From NCBI GenBank assembly GCA_001953115.1, contig LSSL01000139.1:1-12205 (forward strand): a stretch of DNA of 12,205 nt, written 5' to 3'. The notes beneath the pieces are model-generated. The model was not told the DNA's origin. It was given only the letters and a program-made list of their open reading frames with translations, and made no database searches. This document shows, one piece after another, positions 1 to 8,554 of the stretch. This stretch comes from Smittium mucronatum (lineage: Eukaryota > Kickxellomycota > Harpellomycetes > Harpellales > Legeriomycetaceae). The first letter of the stretch is position 1, and the number at the start of each line of letters is the position of its first letter. A program made the translations under genes and the position numbers.

Positions 1-833
1 ATTTCTTTCAACTAAACTCAACTTCAATCACCTCCTTGAATGCTGACAATTTATCAAGTGTCGAAGACGTTCAACTATTAAACCAACCAAATCTCGAATC
101 AATTAGCTTTCAGAATTTAAAATCACCCACTGGACATATAATTATTGAATCCACTTCGATTAAAGAAATTTCGTTCAAAAACTTGGAAAGCGTAGGCGTG
201 GGCATTTCAATAGATTTAAACCAAAATTTAAAATCAATCACTATGCCCGAACTTACAGAAACTGGTGGAACTCTATTAATAGGTGCTAATATGAATCTTC
301 CAAGTATCGATGCAAATACCTTTCCTAAACTCAGCAAGGTTGGTCGTGAACTAATTTTAATCGGGCGTTTTGATACGATTTTGCTGCCTAGTATCAGCAA
401 CATTACAGATGCCGTTCAAATCATTTCTTCAGGATGCTTAGATTGTATATCTGTTTCATCTCAGATTAAAAAATACGCGAGTGCCGGTTTTACTTGTGCT
501 AGAGAATCAATTCCAGGTGCTGAATCTTTTGACCCTTCTAATATTGATTTATACATCGTCGATTCTACTGGAACCTGTACTGCAGCTCAAACAGATGAAG
601 TTGATTCATACTTTTCGACTGAATCAGTATCATCAACTGTTACTGCAAGCGGAAATAGCACAGAAGCTTCTCAGACGGTTTCTCCCTCCAAAACTACAAG
701 TAAAAGCTCTTCTGTAACTTCCCAGTCGTTGTCGCCATCTATAACTGCAAGTGGAGGTTTCTCCTTTTTAAAATCCATTCCTCTCTACCAAAATATCCTC
801 CTATTAGCAGTAATATCGATTTTCATGGCGTGA
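1..833 (+). CDS. Ecm33/Sps2-like GPI-anchored cell-surface protein, copy A (5'-partial)
   Basis: The frame is open from nt 3 to the TGA at 831-833, giving 276 residues. It has no start codon in the window, so the signal peptide and first leucine-rich lobe lie off the left edge. The sequence aligns without large gaps to copy C from about that protein's residue 133 onward, with roughly half the residues identical by eye. Shared landmarks are STSITSL, ISFQNL, MPEL, FPKL and SSGCLDC. Solenoid-like repeats of short beta segments are followed by a Cys cluster (C-x2-C, then CAR, then TGTC). A Ser/Thr-rich stalk (about nt 600-750) follows, then a small-residue site near SGG and the hydrophobic tail ILLLAVISIFMA, a typical GPI-attachment signal. 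Several N-x-S/T sequons occur. Family knowledge: Ecm33/Sps2 proteins are GPI-linked surface proteins needed for fungal cell-wall integrity or spore wall formation. The exact role of this copy is unknown. Confidence 0.85.
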   Translation, partial: FFQLNSTSITSLNADNLSSVEDVQLLNQPNLESISFQNLKSPTGHIIIESTSIKEISFKNLESVGVGISIDLNQNLKSITMPELTETGGTLLIGANMNLPSIDANTFPKLSKVGRELILIGRFDTILLPSISNITDAVQIISSGCLDCISVSSQIKKYASAGFTCARESIPGAESFDPSNIDLYIVDSTGTCTAAQTDEVDSYFSTESVSSTVTASGNSTEASQTVSPSKTTSKSSSVTSQSLSPSITASGGFSFLKSIPLYQNILLLAVISIFMA

Positions 834-1989
834 AATATCGCTTAGCTAACTTGGTTATTTTTTTTTGCTCTATGTAATGACTTTTTATATACTTTTATTA
901 TATCTGGGTATGGAATAATCTATTTCTATATAACGAATTTACGTTTATATTGCATCAATAACTAAGAGATAATAATACTTTTCATTTTTAAAATGTCAAT
1001 TTCCTTACTTCTTTGGTTTTCTTCACTAAAGAGTAAAACATTTTTCCAAAGTTTAAAATGAAGAAGTTGTGGTTTACTTTTTTGAGATATAATAAGTTTG
1101 ATCTTCTCATATAGCACGAATTATTTTTGATTGGGAAAGTTTCAGAAAAACTTTATCAACTTAGATGAAAACCCTCTAGATTATAAAATAATTTGGATAT
1201 TAAATAACCCATCCATGTAACCAGATTTCTGGAAAGGTTTTATAGACATATTTGGCTATATATAACTTGAACGATTTCAGGATCTAATACTAACATTTAT
1301 GAGAAATACAACCAGCTAACTCCGCGCTTGTTAAAATGCTCAACTATAAAAATATATATCGTTTGAAATAAGGCTTAACCAGAAACCAGCTAATCGAGAA
1401 ACCAATTGCTGGCTGGCATGAGGTCAAAATCTAATCCTGCTAGTGACTTTATTCTCTCGACTGATAAAAGTAATACTAGAAGTATTGATTATTGGTAGAT
1501 ATTATATTCCACCATCTTTTATACTAGAGAGCTCTAATTTTAGACGAAATCAATTATTTAGAAGAGAAATCTTTTTAATCCAATTTTTATTAATTTTTTC
1601 TATGCAATAACTAATGATTGAGTTTGCTTTGAAGTAAAATCTAGATAAAAAAAATAAATGTCGAAAATGCATTTAGCGCCGAGCTGTCGGTATTAGAATG
1701 TTTATGAAAAATCGCAATTTTAACTAAATACGTTTTGGTAGAATAGCTCAGTGTAAAGGTTATATACAAAAGATTCTTTTAGAAGGAGGTCACTTTTCTG
1801 TTTTTGTATGTGGATTTGGTAAACAGGCACTTTTGATTATTTTTTAGTGGTTATGAAATCGAGTGATATAGAGTCACCAGTTTTTTTTTTGTATCACAGA
1901 ATTTCATTGAAAGATAACGCCATTAAAAACTACACTAAAAAAATATGAAGAAAAGAAAAAAGCATGTATAAAAGACTATTATCCTAACT

Positions 1990-2500
1990 ACAATAAGCTC
2001 CTCTGCCGGACTAACTGCTGTGTACCTACGACAAAAAGGGGTGCAATCCACAAACCAAAAGACTCCCCCTGGCATTGCTTCACTTGGGTGTATGACTGAG
2101 GTTACATGCAGTCAAGAATTAAGCTCTTTTTTAATGATCTATTAAGTATTAAGGCTATTGAGCTCCTAGTCAGAGCCTATTTCTAACAGGTTTAATAAAA
2201 TTAGGCTCCTACTCAAATGAGAAATTTATCGAAATGGCTTTCCTACAAATAGCTGTTAGACGCTGAGATCCGTCTGTATGTCGAACGCTGGACTTGTGCA
2301 CTAGACTATGTCTCAGCTGTGCTAAACGATCGGTTCCTCCTGTTTCTACATTGTCCTTCTCTGGAATCGCTGTGAACTGTCTCAAATACTTCCAAACAAG
2401 AATGGTACAATGCTACGTGAAATTTTAGTTTAGTGTTCTTTAAAGGCACACTATTAAGCCCCCAAACCACGGCAAGGTTTTTCACTTTTAGGGGTTATAA
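1990..2500. other. GC-richer island, possibly a decayed mobile element
   Basis: This stretch is visibly richer in G and C than the surrounding spacer, particularly around 2030-2110 and 2265-2400. A stop-free frame of 67 codons lies on the minus strand (2212-2412). A shorter stop-free frame lies on the plus strand over 2270-2430, between a TGA and a TAG. Neither begins with a convincing start codon and I recognise no domain in either. Just downstream, 2540-2640 has TATATA, AATAAA and a CAACA end, vaguely like the 3' part of a copia-type LTR. I could not find a matching 5' end or a target-site duplication. Confidence 0.25.
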
Positions 2501-2611
2501 AGTCTTGCGAGACAGGATTCTATGAATACTGCCTCTCTTCTAATTATACATATATACTAATAAAGATTGATCACTTATAACATATTTAGTTATTTGGTAC
2601 TCTATTAGTTA

Positions 2612-2630
2612 TAGTTCGTGGGACGAACTA
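2612..2630. repeat. Perfect 8-bp hairpin with GGG loop
   Basis: TAGTTCGT, GGG, ACGAACTA: the two arms are exact reverse complements around a three-base loop. Nothing that could be a gene end lies beside it, so it cannot be called a terminator. It lies at the right edge of the possible LTR-like segment. Confidence 0.5.
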
Positions 2631-2757
2631 CTCAACAACAGCAATCATTCTTTTTGGCGGTTATAACATCATTATTCAGTGCCTAAAAGTCGAGAAATTC
2701 TAATAACATCATTTGAATATTTTTATAATTACTCTTTCTTTAATGTAACAAAGATGA

Positions 2758-2877
2758 TTTACTCACAATTTAGTGCAAAAAATTATAGGATTGGTTGCAT
2801 TATTTATTGCAATTGTTTTGATCTTGCTAATCATATGTGCTTTTCATCATTCAGAACTAATGAAATTGCTGGAATAA
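2758..2877 (+). other. Short hydrophobic open frame (about 39 codons)
   Basis: The frame is open between a TGA (2755-2757) and a TAA (2875-2877). It encodes a strongly hydrophobic run, GLVALFIAIVLILLIICAF, preceded by polar residues and followed by HHSEL. That matches a single membrane span. There is no ATG before the span, so it is not a self-contained gene. It could be an exon or relic of a membrane protein, or chance, because T-rich codons give hydrophobic residues in AT-rich DNA. Confidence 0.15.
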
Positions 2878-3296
2878 TAAAGAAGAAATCTTTTTTAGAA
2901 TGCGATCTCGTTAATAAGTCTTATTTTTCAAGTTTTTAGCTATATTCACCCCTAATAAATCAAATGGGGGAAGATCTGAACGCCATTTCATCAGTATAGA
3001 TTTAATAAAATTTCAAAAACGGGCCATTATTTTCGTGTAAGAAATATTGGATGTTCAGAAAAAATCCATATCCTGGCCAAGATTGAAATTCGATTATTGA
3101 TACATCTACATAATCTTAGAAAATATGAAATTTGATCGAATATTGAAATTTTCAGATCTGGTCAATAGAAGTATAATACTTATACGAATAAATAATATCC
3201 TCGATATCCTTACTTTCTTATAGCCTGCCTGACATTTTGTTTTCTAAAGTCTCATTAATCCAATTTGTTTTTATGCCTATAAAAAATATACCTAAA

Positions 3297-4413
3297 ATGT
3301 TAAAGTTGTCTGTTTTTTGGTTATTTTTTAACAAGTCTTCGATGAGAATAAGTACTTAGCACATTTATTCACCATATAAAATCAATTCTCATTTTAATAC
3401 TTAGAAATTCTTAACTTCCAATATCATAGTGTTCTGAGAGTATAGATATAAAAATCAAACTGATACTGACTAATTTTCCGTCTGTTCACATAGTAACTGG
3501 GGATATATTGACAAAAAATTCATCCCTCAGTATGTTAGAAATTCCCAAAGTAGAATATTTTTTTTTGGGAGATTAATTGTTAAGGAAAACGGTAATTTAA
3601 AATCACTGAAATTGGTTAGTTTAAATCTTGTGGTTAGAAGTTTTAACATATTTAATATTAAAGCTATCATTGAATTTAGTGTCGGATAATTTAGATTTGG
3701 CTCAAAAAATGTAATAGATTGTAACCAAACCTTACACAATTGGATTTATGATATGTATCTGTTATTGTTAGCTTTAAATTACACTCTCGTCCATAAATAT
3801 TCTTTAATTTAGACAAGAAAAATTGCGCATCAACTCTTGCTATTTCATACAATCCTGCCCTTAAATACTTCAGCTTCCAAACATTGGAAATTTTCAATGA
3901 TAATTTTATAATTTCTGGAAATTCGTTTCAAAAACTTGAATTAGAAAATTTAAAAGTGTGAACTGAGAATTCCTAATATTGAATAACGAAAATTTAAACT
4001 CAATTATAATGCACAAACTTAAAAAAGTTGCACAGCTTTTTGAGTAGCTTTTAACATGATGCTCTAAGCATTAAAGAAGAAGTCCTTCCAAATTCCGCCA
4101 TTGTTCTTGATGAATTACCTATAGTAGGGAATATTGCATGATTTTTCTTCCTGGTATCAGATAAATCGCATGATCTGCTTTAATATGCTCTTTGTTCATT
4201 GATTCTGTATCATCTTCATCTCTGATTGAAAAATATATAGGAAGTTATTATTATCGCTATAGACGTGAAAAATTTTACTCAGAACTTGATAATATTTCGA
4301 ATATTACCAAATACATTATAGATTTTACAGGAACTTGTAATGCAGCCCAAGCGGTTGAAAGTCTCATCTCTGAAACTCCAAAGCCTGTATCATCGGCCGA
4401 GAACGCAACATGA
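3297..4413 (+). pseudogene. Ecm33-like pseudogene psi-B (frameshifts, stops, broken splice donor)
   Basis: Piecewise translation in shifting frames follows copy C almost end to end. An ATG exon (3297-3341) matches exon 1 in length (45 vs 46 nt) and hydrophobic character. An intron-like stretch (3342-3429) ends in CATAG but begins with AT in place of the GT donor. After it come RYKNQTD (copy C RIKRQTD), GDILTKNSSLS (GDLVVEESSLS), IVKENGNLKSLKL, ISYNPALKYFSFQ (INHNPSLQTISFQ), NNENLNSIIMHKL (GNENLFSISMPEL), IFLPGIR (FFLPAIR), SLIEKY and FTGTCNAAQ. Several frame changes and in-frame stops separate these blocks, including a TAA and a TGA within 12 bases after FLPGIR. The C-x2-C pair is lost and the third Cys reads Tyr. 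The C-terminal end (TGTCNAAQ) is closer to copy A (TGTCTAAQ) than to copy C. It ends at TGA 4411-4413 after a short Ser/Pro stretch, with no GPI tail visible. Confidence 0.88.
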
Positions 4414-4890
4414 TTCCTTTTATCAGTAAAATATATTACTCTGTATTTAATTCATATTCTTAGCATTGATACCTTCATTAATAGTTTAACATATCATTCA
4501 AAAATTGAAATCGGATAATATCTTTTATTGGAATATAAATTATAATTAGAATTTATCATATTTTAGAATGAAAATTATCTATCGATATGAAAATTTAACA
4601 TCACATCTTAATATAAAACCTACAAACTTTATTCCTAGCATCATAGAATTTAAAATTTGTTTTCCGATTATATTTTGGTGAAATTCTGTAGAATCCACTC
4701 ATCATTATGTAGCCAAAATTAAAGCATCAAATTATTATATCACTCCAAGAAAAGATTTTTTAGTCTATTAGGTAAAGCAAGTATGTTTTTTCAGTTAAAC
4801 TTTTCACATAGTTTTTTCAAAAGTAAACCCAATATTTTGACTATATTTGAAATAACAATAAAAAAAATTATTGCATTTTGATATGATTAA

Positions 4891-5156
4891 TATTTTTATA
4901 AAAGTGGTGTTTTATAGATGTTTTATTGGAATGAAAACATGAATACCTTGCACTTTAGTATTGAAATGGAAAACCATGCTCAATCAAAACTATTTTCTAA
5001 AGTTATTATAAAAAATAAATCCTCACCTCATTTTTTTTTCGCGATTATATCTTAATAAGTATTACATTTCATTAAGAACCAAAAAATACTACGTTGAAAT
5101 TATTAAGTTTAATATAATCCGGAAATAGATATTTTTGTAAAAGTGGTGGATTTTAT
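4891..5156. repeat. Pair of about 26-bp direct repeats
   Basis: TATTTTTATAAAAGTGGTG followed by TTTTAT at 4891 recurs at 5130 as TATTTTTGTAAAAGTGGTG followed by GATTTTAT. One substitution and a short insertion separate the two. They are about 240 bases apart in the same orientation. Their function is unknown. Confidence 0.45.
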
Positions 5157-5598
5157 TTGGTCATTAGGTAGAAGACGTATATTGGAAAGATTTGCACGAA
5201 TTATATAAACTTTTAGACCTTGCCAATTCCCTGGTGTTGTTGTCCCAATAAGCCCAAATAAAAAACAATAATGGAAAAAAATTATATTGATGAGAAACAG
5301 TTATTGCAAAATCCATTCTGACGAATAACAGGATTCTTGCATTTAAATAAGGACTGACGCAATTAAACCCTACTTACGGAAGATATGTAAAACTGTGAAT
5401 CAGACGGCTTTCTTCAGAGCTCCATTTCAGGCCCCATGTGTTTTTTCGGGAGATTTGGTTGGCCAGGAAAAAGTTGAGTTTTGAAATTACTAGATATCAT
5501 CAATTAACCCATCTATTTAATCTCAAAACGAAGATCTGATTTTTATTTAGATAATTAACTGTTTTAATCTTATCTGTAAAAGCTGTAGCACAAGTAGG

Positions 5599-5606
5599 TA
5601 TAAATA
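5599..5606 (+). promoter_or_regulatory. Candidate TATA box of copy C
   Basis: TATAAATA lies 100 bases before the proposed ATG at 5707, a plausible distance for a fungal core promoter. The call rests on motif and position only, and such motifs are common in AT-rich DNA. Confidence 0.35.
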
Positions 5607-5706
5607 ATGCCCAAAACTCTGGCTATTAATAATATATTCAAAGTTTAGCACGCCAAACCCAATTATTGTACTAATATCCATCATAATCTTATATTAAAAA
5701 CTGATC

Positions 5707-6795
5707 ATGTTGTATATTTTTTTTCTCGCTCTGTATTTCTGCTTAGTTTCAGGTGAAAATAGAAATTCATATTGTTTTCTAGATAATTTTTCATACTTGA
5801 TTAATATTCCTTTAACTTAATTTGCTATAGCTCGATGTAACGACGGCATTAGGATAAAAAGACAAACCGATATTGAGTTAGCTTCTAATTGCTCCAAGAT
5901 AGTAGGGGACTTGGTAGTTGAAGAATCTTCTCTCAGTGAAATAGACTTATCGAACATTGAGCAAATAGATGGTAGAATAGTTATTTCAGGAAACACAGGT
6001 CTAGCTTCACTGAAGTTGGATGGTTTGAAGTCAATATCAAAGTCCTTTCATATCTCGGGTAACGGCGCTCTTGTTGAATTCAGTGCAAAGTCGCTTTCAA
6101 CTTCAGGTGGTATTTTTATAATTAAGAATCTTAGCCTTAAAAAGGTGGATTTAAGCTCATTATCTCAAGCTTCTGCCCTTCAAGTAATTTCAACCTCTAT
6201 AACTTCCTTGTGTGTCGATAATTTGTCTAGCACTCGGAACATTGCTATAAATCATAATCCCAGTCTTCAAACCATTAGTTTCCAAAATCTAACCTCGATT
6301 AAGGGCGATTTTTTCTTTAATGAAAATTCCATCCAGGAGCTTTATTTGAAGAACTTAAAGAGTATATATGGCAGTCTTTTGATGTCTGGTAATGAGAATT
6401 TATTTTCTATTTCTATGCCCGAACTCATAAAAATTGGACAAGGTTTAATTTTATCCACTAACATGGAGCTGAAAAACATCGATGAAGATGCTTTTCCAAA
6501 ACTCAGCAGCATCAGTGCCTCTTTAGACATATCAGGGGATATTGATACATTTTTCCTTCCTGCTATTAGGAGTATCAAATGGGGGTTCAGAATAAGATCA
6601 TCAGGGTGCCTTGATTGTAAATCAATTTCTGCTCAAATAGAAAAATATGTGCATGGAGAGTATGTTTGTAGACGCTCCATTTTTGGTATTCCGGGACCTG
6701 GCGGGGTTTCTAGCATTGACGAATACAAATTCTATTCTGCTGGAGCCTGTACTGCAACCAATGCAATCCAAAGAGATCTCAGTATCCCCACTTAG
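5707..6795 (+). CDS. Ecm33/Sps2-like secreted protein without GPI tail, copy C (two exons, 336 aa)
   Basis: Join 5707-5752 and 5831-6795. Exon 1 encodes a signal peptide (MLYIFFLALYFCLVSA, cleavage likely after SA). Splicing keeps the frame exactly and adds RCNDGIRIKRQTDIELASNC, the family's N-terminal pattern of Cys, a polar 'q-D' segment and a second Cys before 'I-G-D'. Residues about 36-265 are a leucine/isoleucine-rich solenoid with receptor-L-domain-like repeats and the landmarks ISFQNL, MPEL and FPKL. Cys 275, 278, 295 and 322 form the C-terminal cluster shared with copy A. The protein stops at TAG after IQRDLSIPT, where copy A continues into its Ser/Thr-rich stalk and GPI signal, so nothing here would anchor it to the membrane. 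It may be a genuine soluble form or a copy truncated during duplication. A later TTG-initiated frame at 5911 is not the true start, because psi-B aligns upstream of that point. Confidence 0.88.
5753..5830 (+). other. Spliceosomal intron in copy C (78 nt)
   Basis: The intron starts GTGAAA and ends GCTATAG, with a possible branch sequence TTTAAC about 15 bases before the acceptor. Removing it joins the signal-peptide exon to exon 2 in frame (phase 1). In psi-B an 88-nt segment sits at the same place, ending in CATAG with a similar TTAAC. This supports a conserved intron position right after the signal peptide. Confidence 0.8.
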
Positions 6796-6807
6796 ATAAA
6801 CATATTT

Positions 6808-6813
6808 AATAAA
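6808..6813 (+). promoter_or_regulatory. Candidate polyadenylation signal of copy C
   Basis: AATAAA lies 12 bases after the stop codon. That is closer than usual, and the motif is frequent in such AT-rich sequence, so the call is weak. Confidence 0.25.
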
Positions 6814-7626
6814 AGTTTGGTGAAAGTTCCTTTTAGTACATATCTACTTATTTTATACTCCTAAACATCTTTAGCAATGTATCTTCTATATTGTTTTTTA
6901 GCTTTATATCAGGAAATTCATTTGAATATAAATTTAAAATCTAAAATCTAGTTAAGAATATTTAAATTTTTTAGAAATTTTCAAAATAACCATCTCGCAT
7001 TTCTCTATTGAAACAACGACTCCATAATCGATTATCTGTTTCAAAAGCATCTTATCGTTCTCATTGGAGATTGTGTATTTGTGTAACCATTTTTAATTTT
7101 TTTTTAAAAAAAGTCTATTAATTGATGTAAAAAACATACTTATAGATAAATATAAGTTATTTTATAATGTAACTAGTTAAGGACAGCTAATAAAATAATT
7201 TAAATATTTTTGCCAAATCTCATACCTTCGTTCTTTTTTTAGTTTAAATTTATTAATGGGATATTCAACAATATAAAATGAAACCCAAAACGCCAAAATA
7301 ATGGGCTTCAAATGTGAGTAAATTTTTTTTTAGTTATTTAGGATGAAAAAATAATAATTTGACCAAAGTATTTCATCTAGTCTAAAAAGAAATTCATTAT
7401 AAAATTAGTGTTGAAATAGTAATTTCGAAATTCATTATACACCATAAATTGGAAATATTAAATTTTTAAATAACTAGCGTTTTTTGGTTGTTTTATAGTC
7501 ATTTTCCATCAGAGAAATATGTATAGCGTTATCATCATCATTATTTTATTTCGAAACATTAGCAAATCAAATATAAAAATAAGTTGATAAAAAAATTGAA
7601 TTCACAAGTGGTTGTGTGTACAATAA

Positions 7627-7666
7627 AGAGTATCATTATCATCTTTTAATTTTTCAAAGATACTCT
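7627..7666. repeat. 8-bp inverted repeat with 24-nt spacer
   Basis: AGAGTATC (7627-7634) and GATACTCT (7659-7666) are perfect reverse complements separated by a T-rich 24-nt spacer. It could form a stem-loop or be a protein-binding site. No adjacent gene suggests which. Confidence 0.4.
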
Positions 7667-8023
7667 ATCACATTGAAAATTTTAAAAATATACTGATGCT
7701 ATAAATAAATCAAAAATAATCAACTACATAAAGAACCTCCAGCGATAAGATTGACCAACTGTATATTGAAATACAAATATAACATAGACAATAGTAAGAT
7801 ACGATCCAAGAAGGCGTAATGCCTTAGTCGAAGCCAGGGTACCCCCACATAAGAACCAACGTTTCAATGAGTGGATAAGAGGCATATTTTAAGCTCCTGT
7901 GGGTAAATACATGACCCAGGATGATTTTTTATCGTAAACACCTAGCCGCTGAGAAACAAAAAAGTATAGGTATACTCATAACCTTAAGTTTTATGAGTAA
8001 ATTATTCACCATCAAATATAATC

Positions 8024-8331
8024 ATGTCTTCTGCTTCATCTGACAAAAGGTCTGAAGTGGGTATTTACCGTTTACAACCAAACGTAGTAAACATTAATAG
8101 GTCATTGAAATATTTCTACCTCAACATAAATAGAAATTATTCAGAACAATTCTATATAGTGAAAAAGCATTAAAATTCCCTGATTCAAATTGGGATCATT
8201 TAACAGATTCAGATGCTGCATGTTACATAAAGTAATTGGAAAATATTATAAGACTATCTATCTCTAGGCAAGGGCTTCTTAATTTCTTGAAAATTTCAAG
8301 AAATGGTTGGTGTATAGGGAAAATATGATAG
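8024..8331 (+). pseudogene. Frameshifted coding relic, family uncertain
   Basis: An ATG frame of 49 codons begins MSSASSDKRSEVGIYRLQP and ends at TAA 8171-8173. An overlapping frame then continues with KALKFPDSNWDHLTDSDAA, meets a TAA at 8233-8235 and goes on with SRQGLLNFLKISRNGW to about 8331. The composition is protein-like and less AT-biased than neighbouring random frames. The order of an NY motif, then an aromatic/basic segment, then WDHL faintly recalls the N-terminal Gag region of copia-type retrotransposons, but the resemblance is too weak to name it. It may be the start of the larger relic downstream. Confidence 0.25.
8282..8304. repeat. Perfect 10-bp palindrome with 3-nt loop
   Basis: ATTTCTTGAA, AAT, TTCAAGAAAT. 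The arms match exactly. The site also contains alternating TTC and GAA triplets like a heat-shock element, but the central gap is three bases, not two. It lies inside the 8024-8331 relic, so a regulatory role is doubtful. Confidence 0.35.
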
Positions 8332-8460
8332 TCTTTAGTAAAAAAAATACTTTAATTAGTCTAAGTAGGCACAGTTACAAGACGCCCTTTCGGCAGTTTC
8401 GATAGTTCACATCAAGCCACAACCCTCCTTGAACCAATGCCCTCAAGGTATGGAGCTGCT

Positions 8461-8480
8461 AGAGCGACAGAGCGACAGAG
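8461..8480. repeat. Short 8-bp tandem duplication
   Basis: AGAGCGAC occurs twice and is followed by a partial third unit (AGAG). It lies in a GC-richer patch (8370-8485) otherwise without recognisable content. It is probably replication slippage. Confidence 0.5.
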
Positions 8481-8503
8481 GGGAGTTTGGTGAAATTTTT
8501 TTA

Positions 8504-8554
8504 ACTTAGTTTTTAGAACTTTTTATTAACTTTAAAATAAATTTCCTGAAAAAA
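8504..8554 (+). repeat. 51-bp dispersed direct repeat, left copy
   Basis: This aligns without gaps to 11962-12012. The core AGAACTTTTTATTAA is identical, followed by one C/T difference and then TTTAAAATAAATTT identical; I count about 7 differences in 51. Flanking sequence beyond the block does not match. The two copies bracket the decayed coding locus. Confidence 0.55.

Larger units (their letters stand above)
834..3296. other. Gene-free spacer between copy A and pseudogene psi-B
   Basis: This is about 2.5 kb of AT-rich sequence without a convincing gene. The first 1.1 kb and the last 0.4 kb show dense stops in all frames and no recognisable motif. It contains a GC-richer island (about 1990-2500), a perfect hairpin (2612-2630) and a short hydrophobic open frame (2758-2877), each listed separately. 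A TATA-like run (TATAAAAAATATA, about 3280-3292) sits immediately before the psi-B start codon. Confidence 0.6.
4414..5706. other. Gene-free spacer between psi-B and copy C
   Basis: About 1.3 kb of AT-rich DNA. I see no GPI-tail remnant after psi-B and no open frame worth calling. Two near-identical direct repeats of about 26 bp lie at 4891-4915 and 5130-5156. A somewhat GC-richer patch (about 5395-5475) contains nothing I recognise. The last 110 bases hold the likely core promoter of copy C. Confidence 0.6.
6796..8023. other. Gene-free AT-rich spacer after copy C
   Basis: I see no Ser/Thr-rich or GPI-tail remnant directly after copy C and no credible gene. It contains a 13-bp direct repeat (GAAATTCATTATA at 7389-7401 and 7427-7439) and an 8-bp inverted repeat (7627-7666). 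From about 7800 to 7960 it is moderately GC-richer, with no recognisable content. Confidence 0.6.

Noticed and set aside
110..403. Minus-strand open frame inside copy A
   Set aside because: It lies wholly antisense to the well-supported Ecm33-like frame. The same shadow recurs in copy C (6342-6578), so it reflects the coding pattern of the real strand.
481..717. Second plus-strand open frame (78 codons) within copy A
   Set aside because: It overlaps the GPI-tailed frame in another phase. The copy A frame is supported by alignment to two paralogues.
2540..2640. Solo copia-type LTR
   Set aside because: Only the right edge looks LTR-like. I could not find a TG start, a matching second copy or a target-site duplication in the window.
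3527..3897. Two overlapping minus-strand open frames
   Set aside because: They are antisense to psi-B, whose plus-strand blocks match copy C. No independent support.
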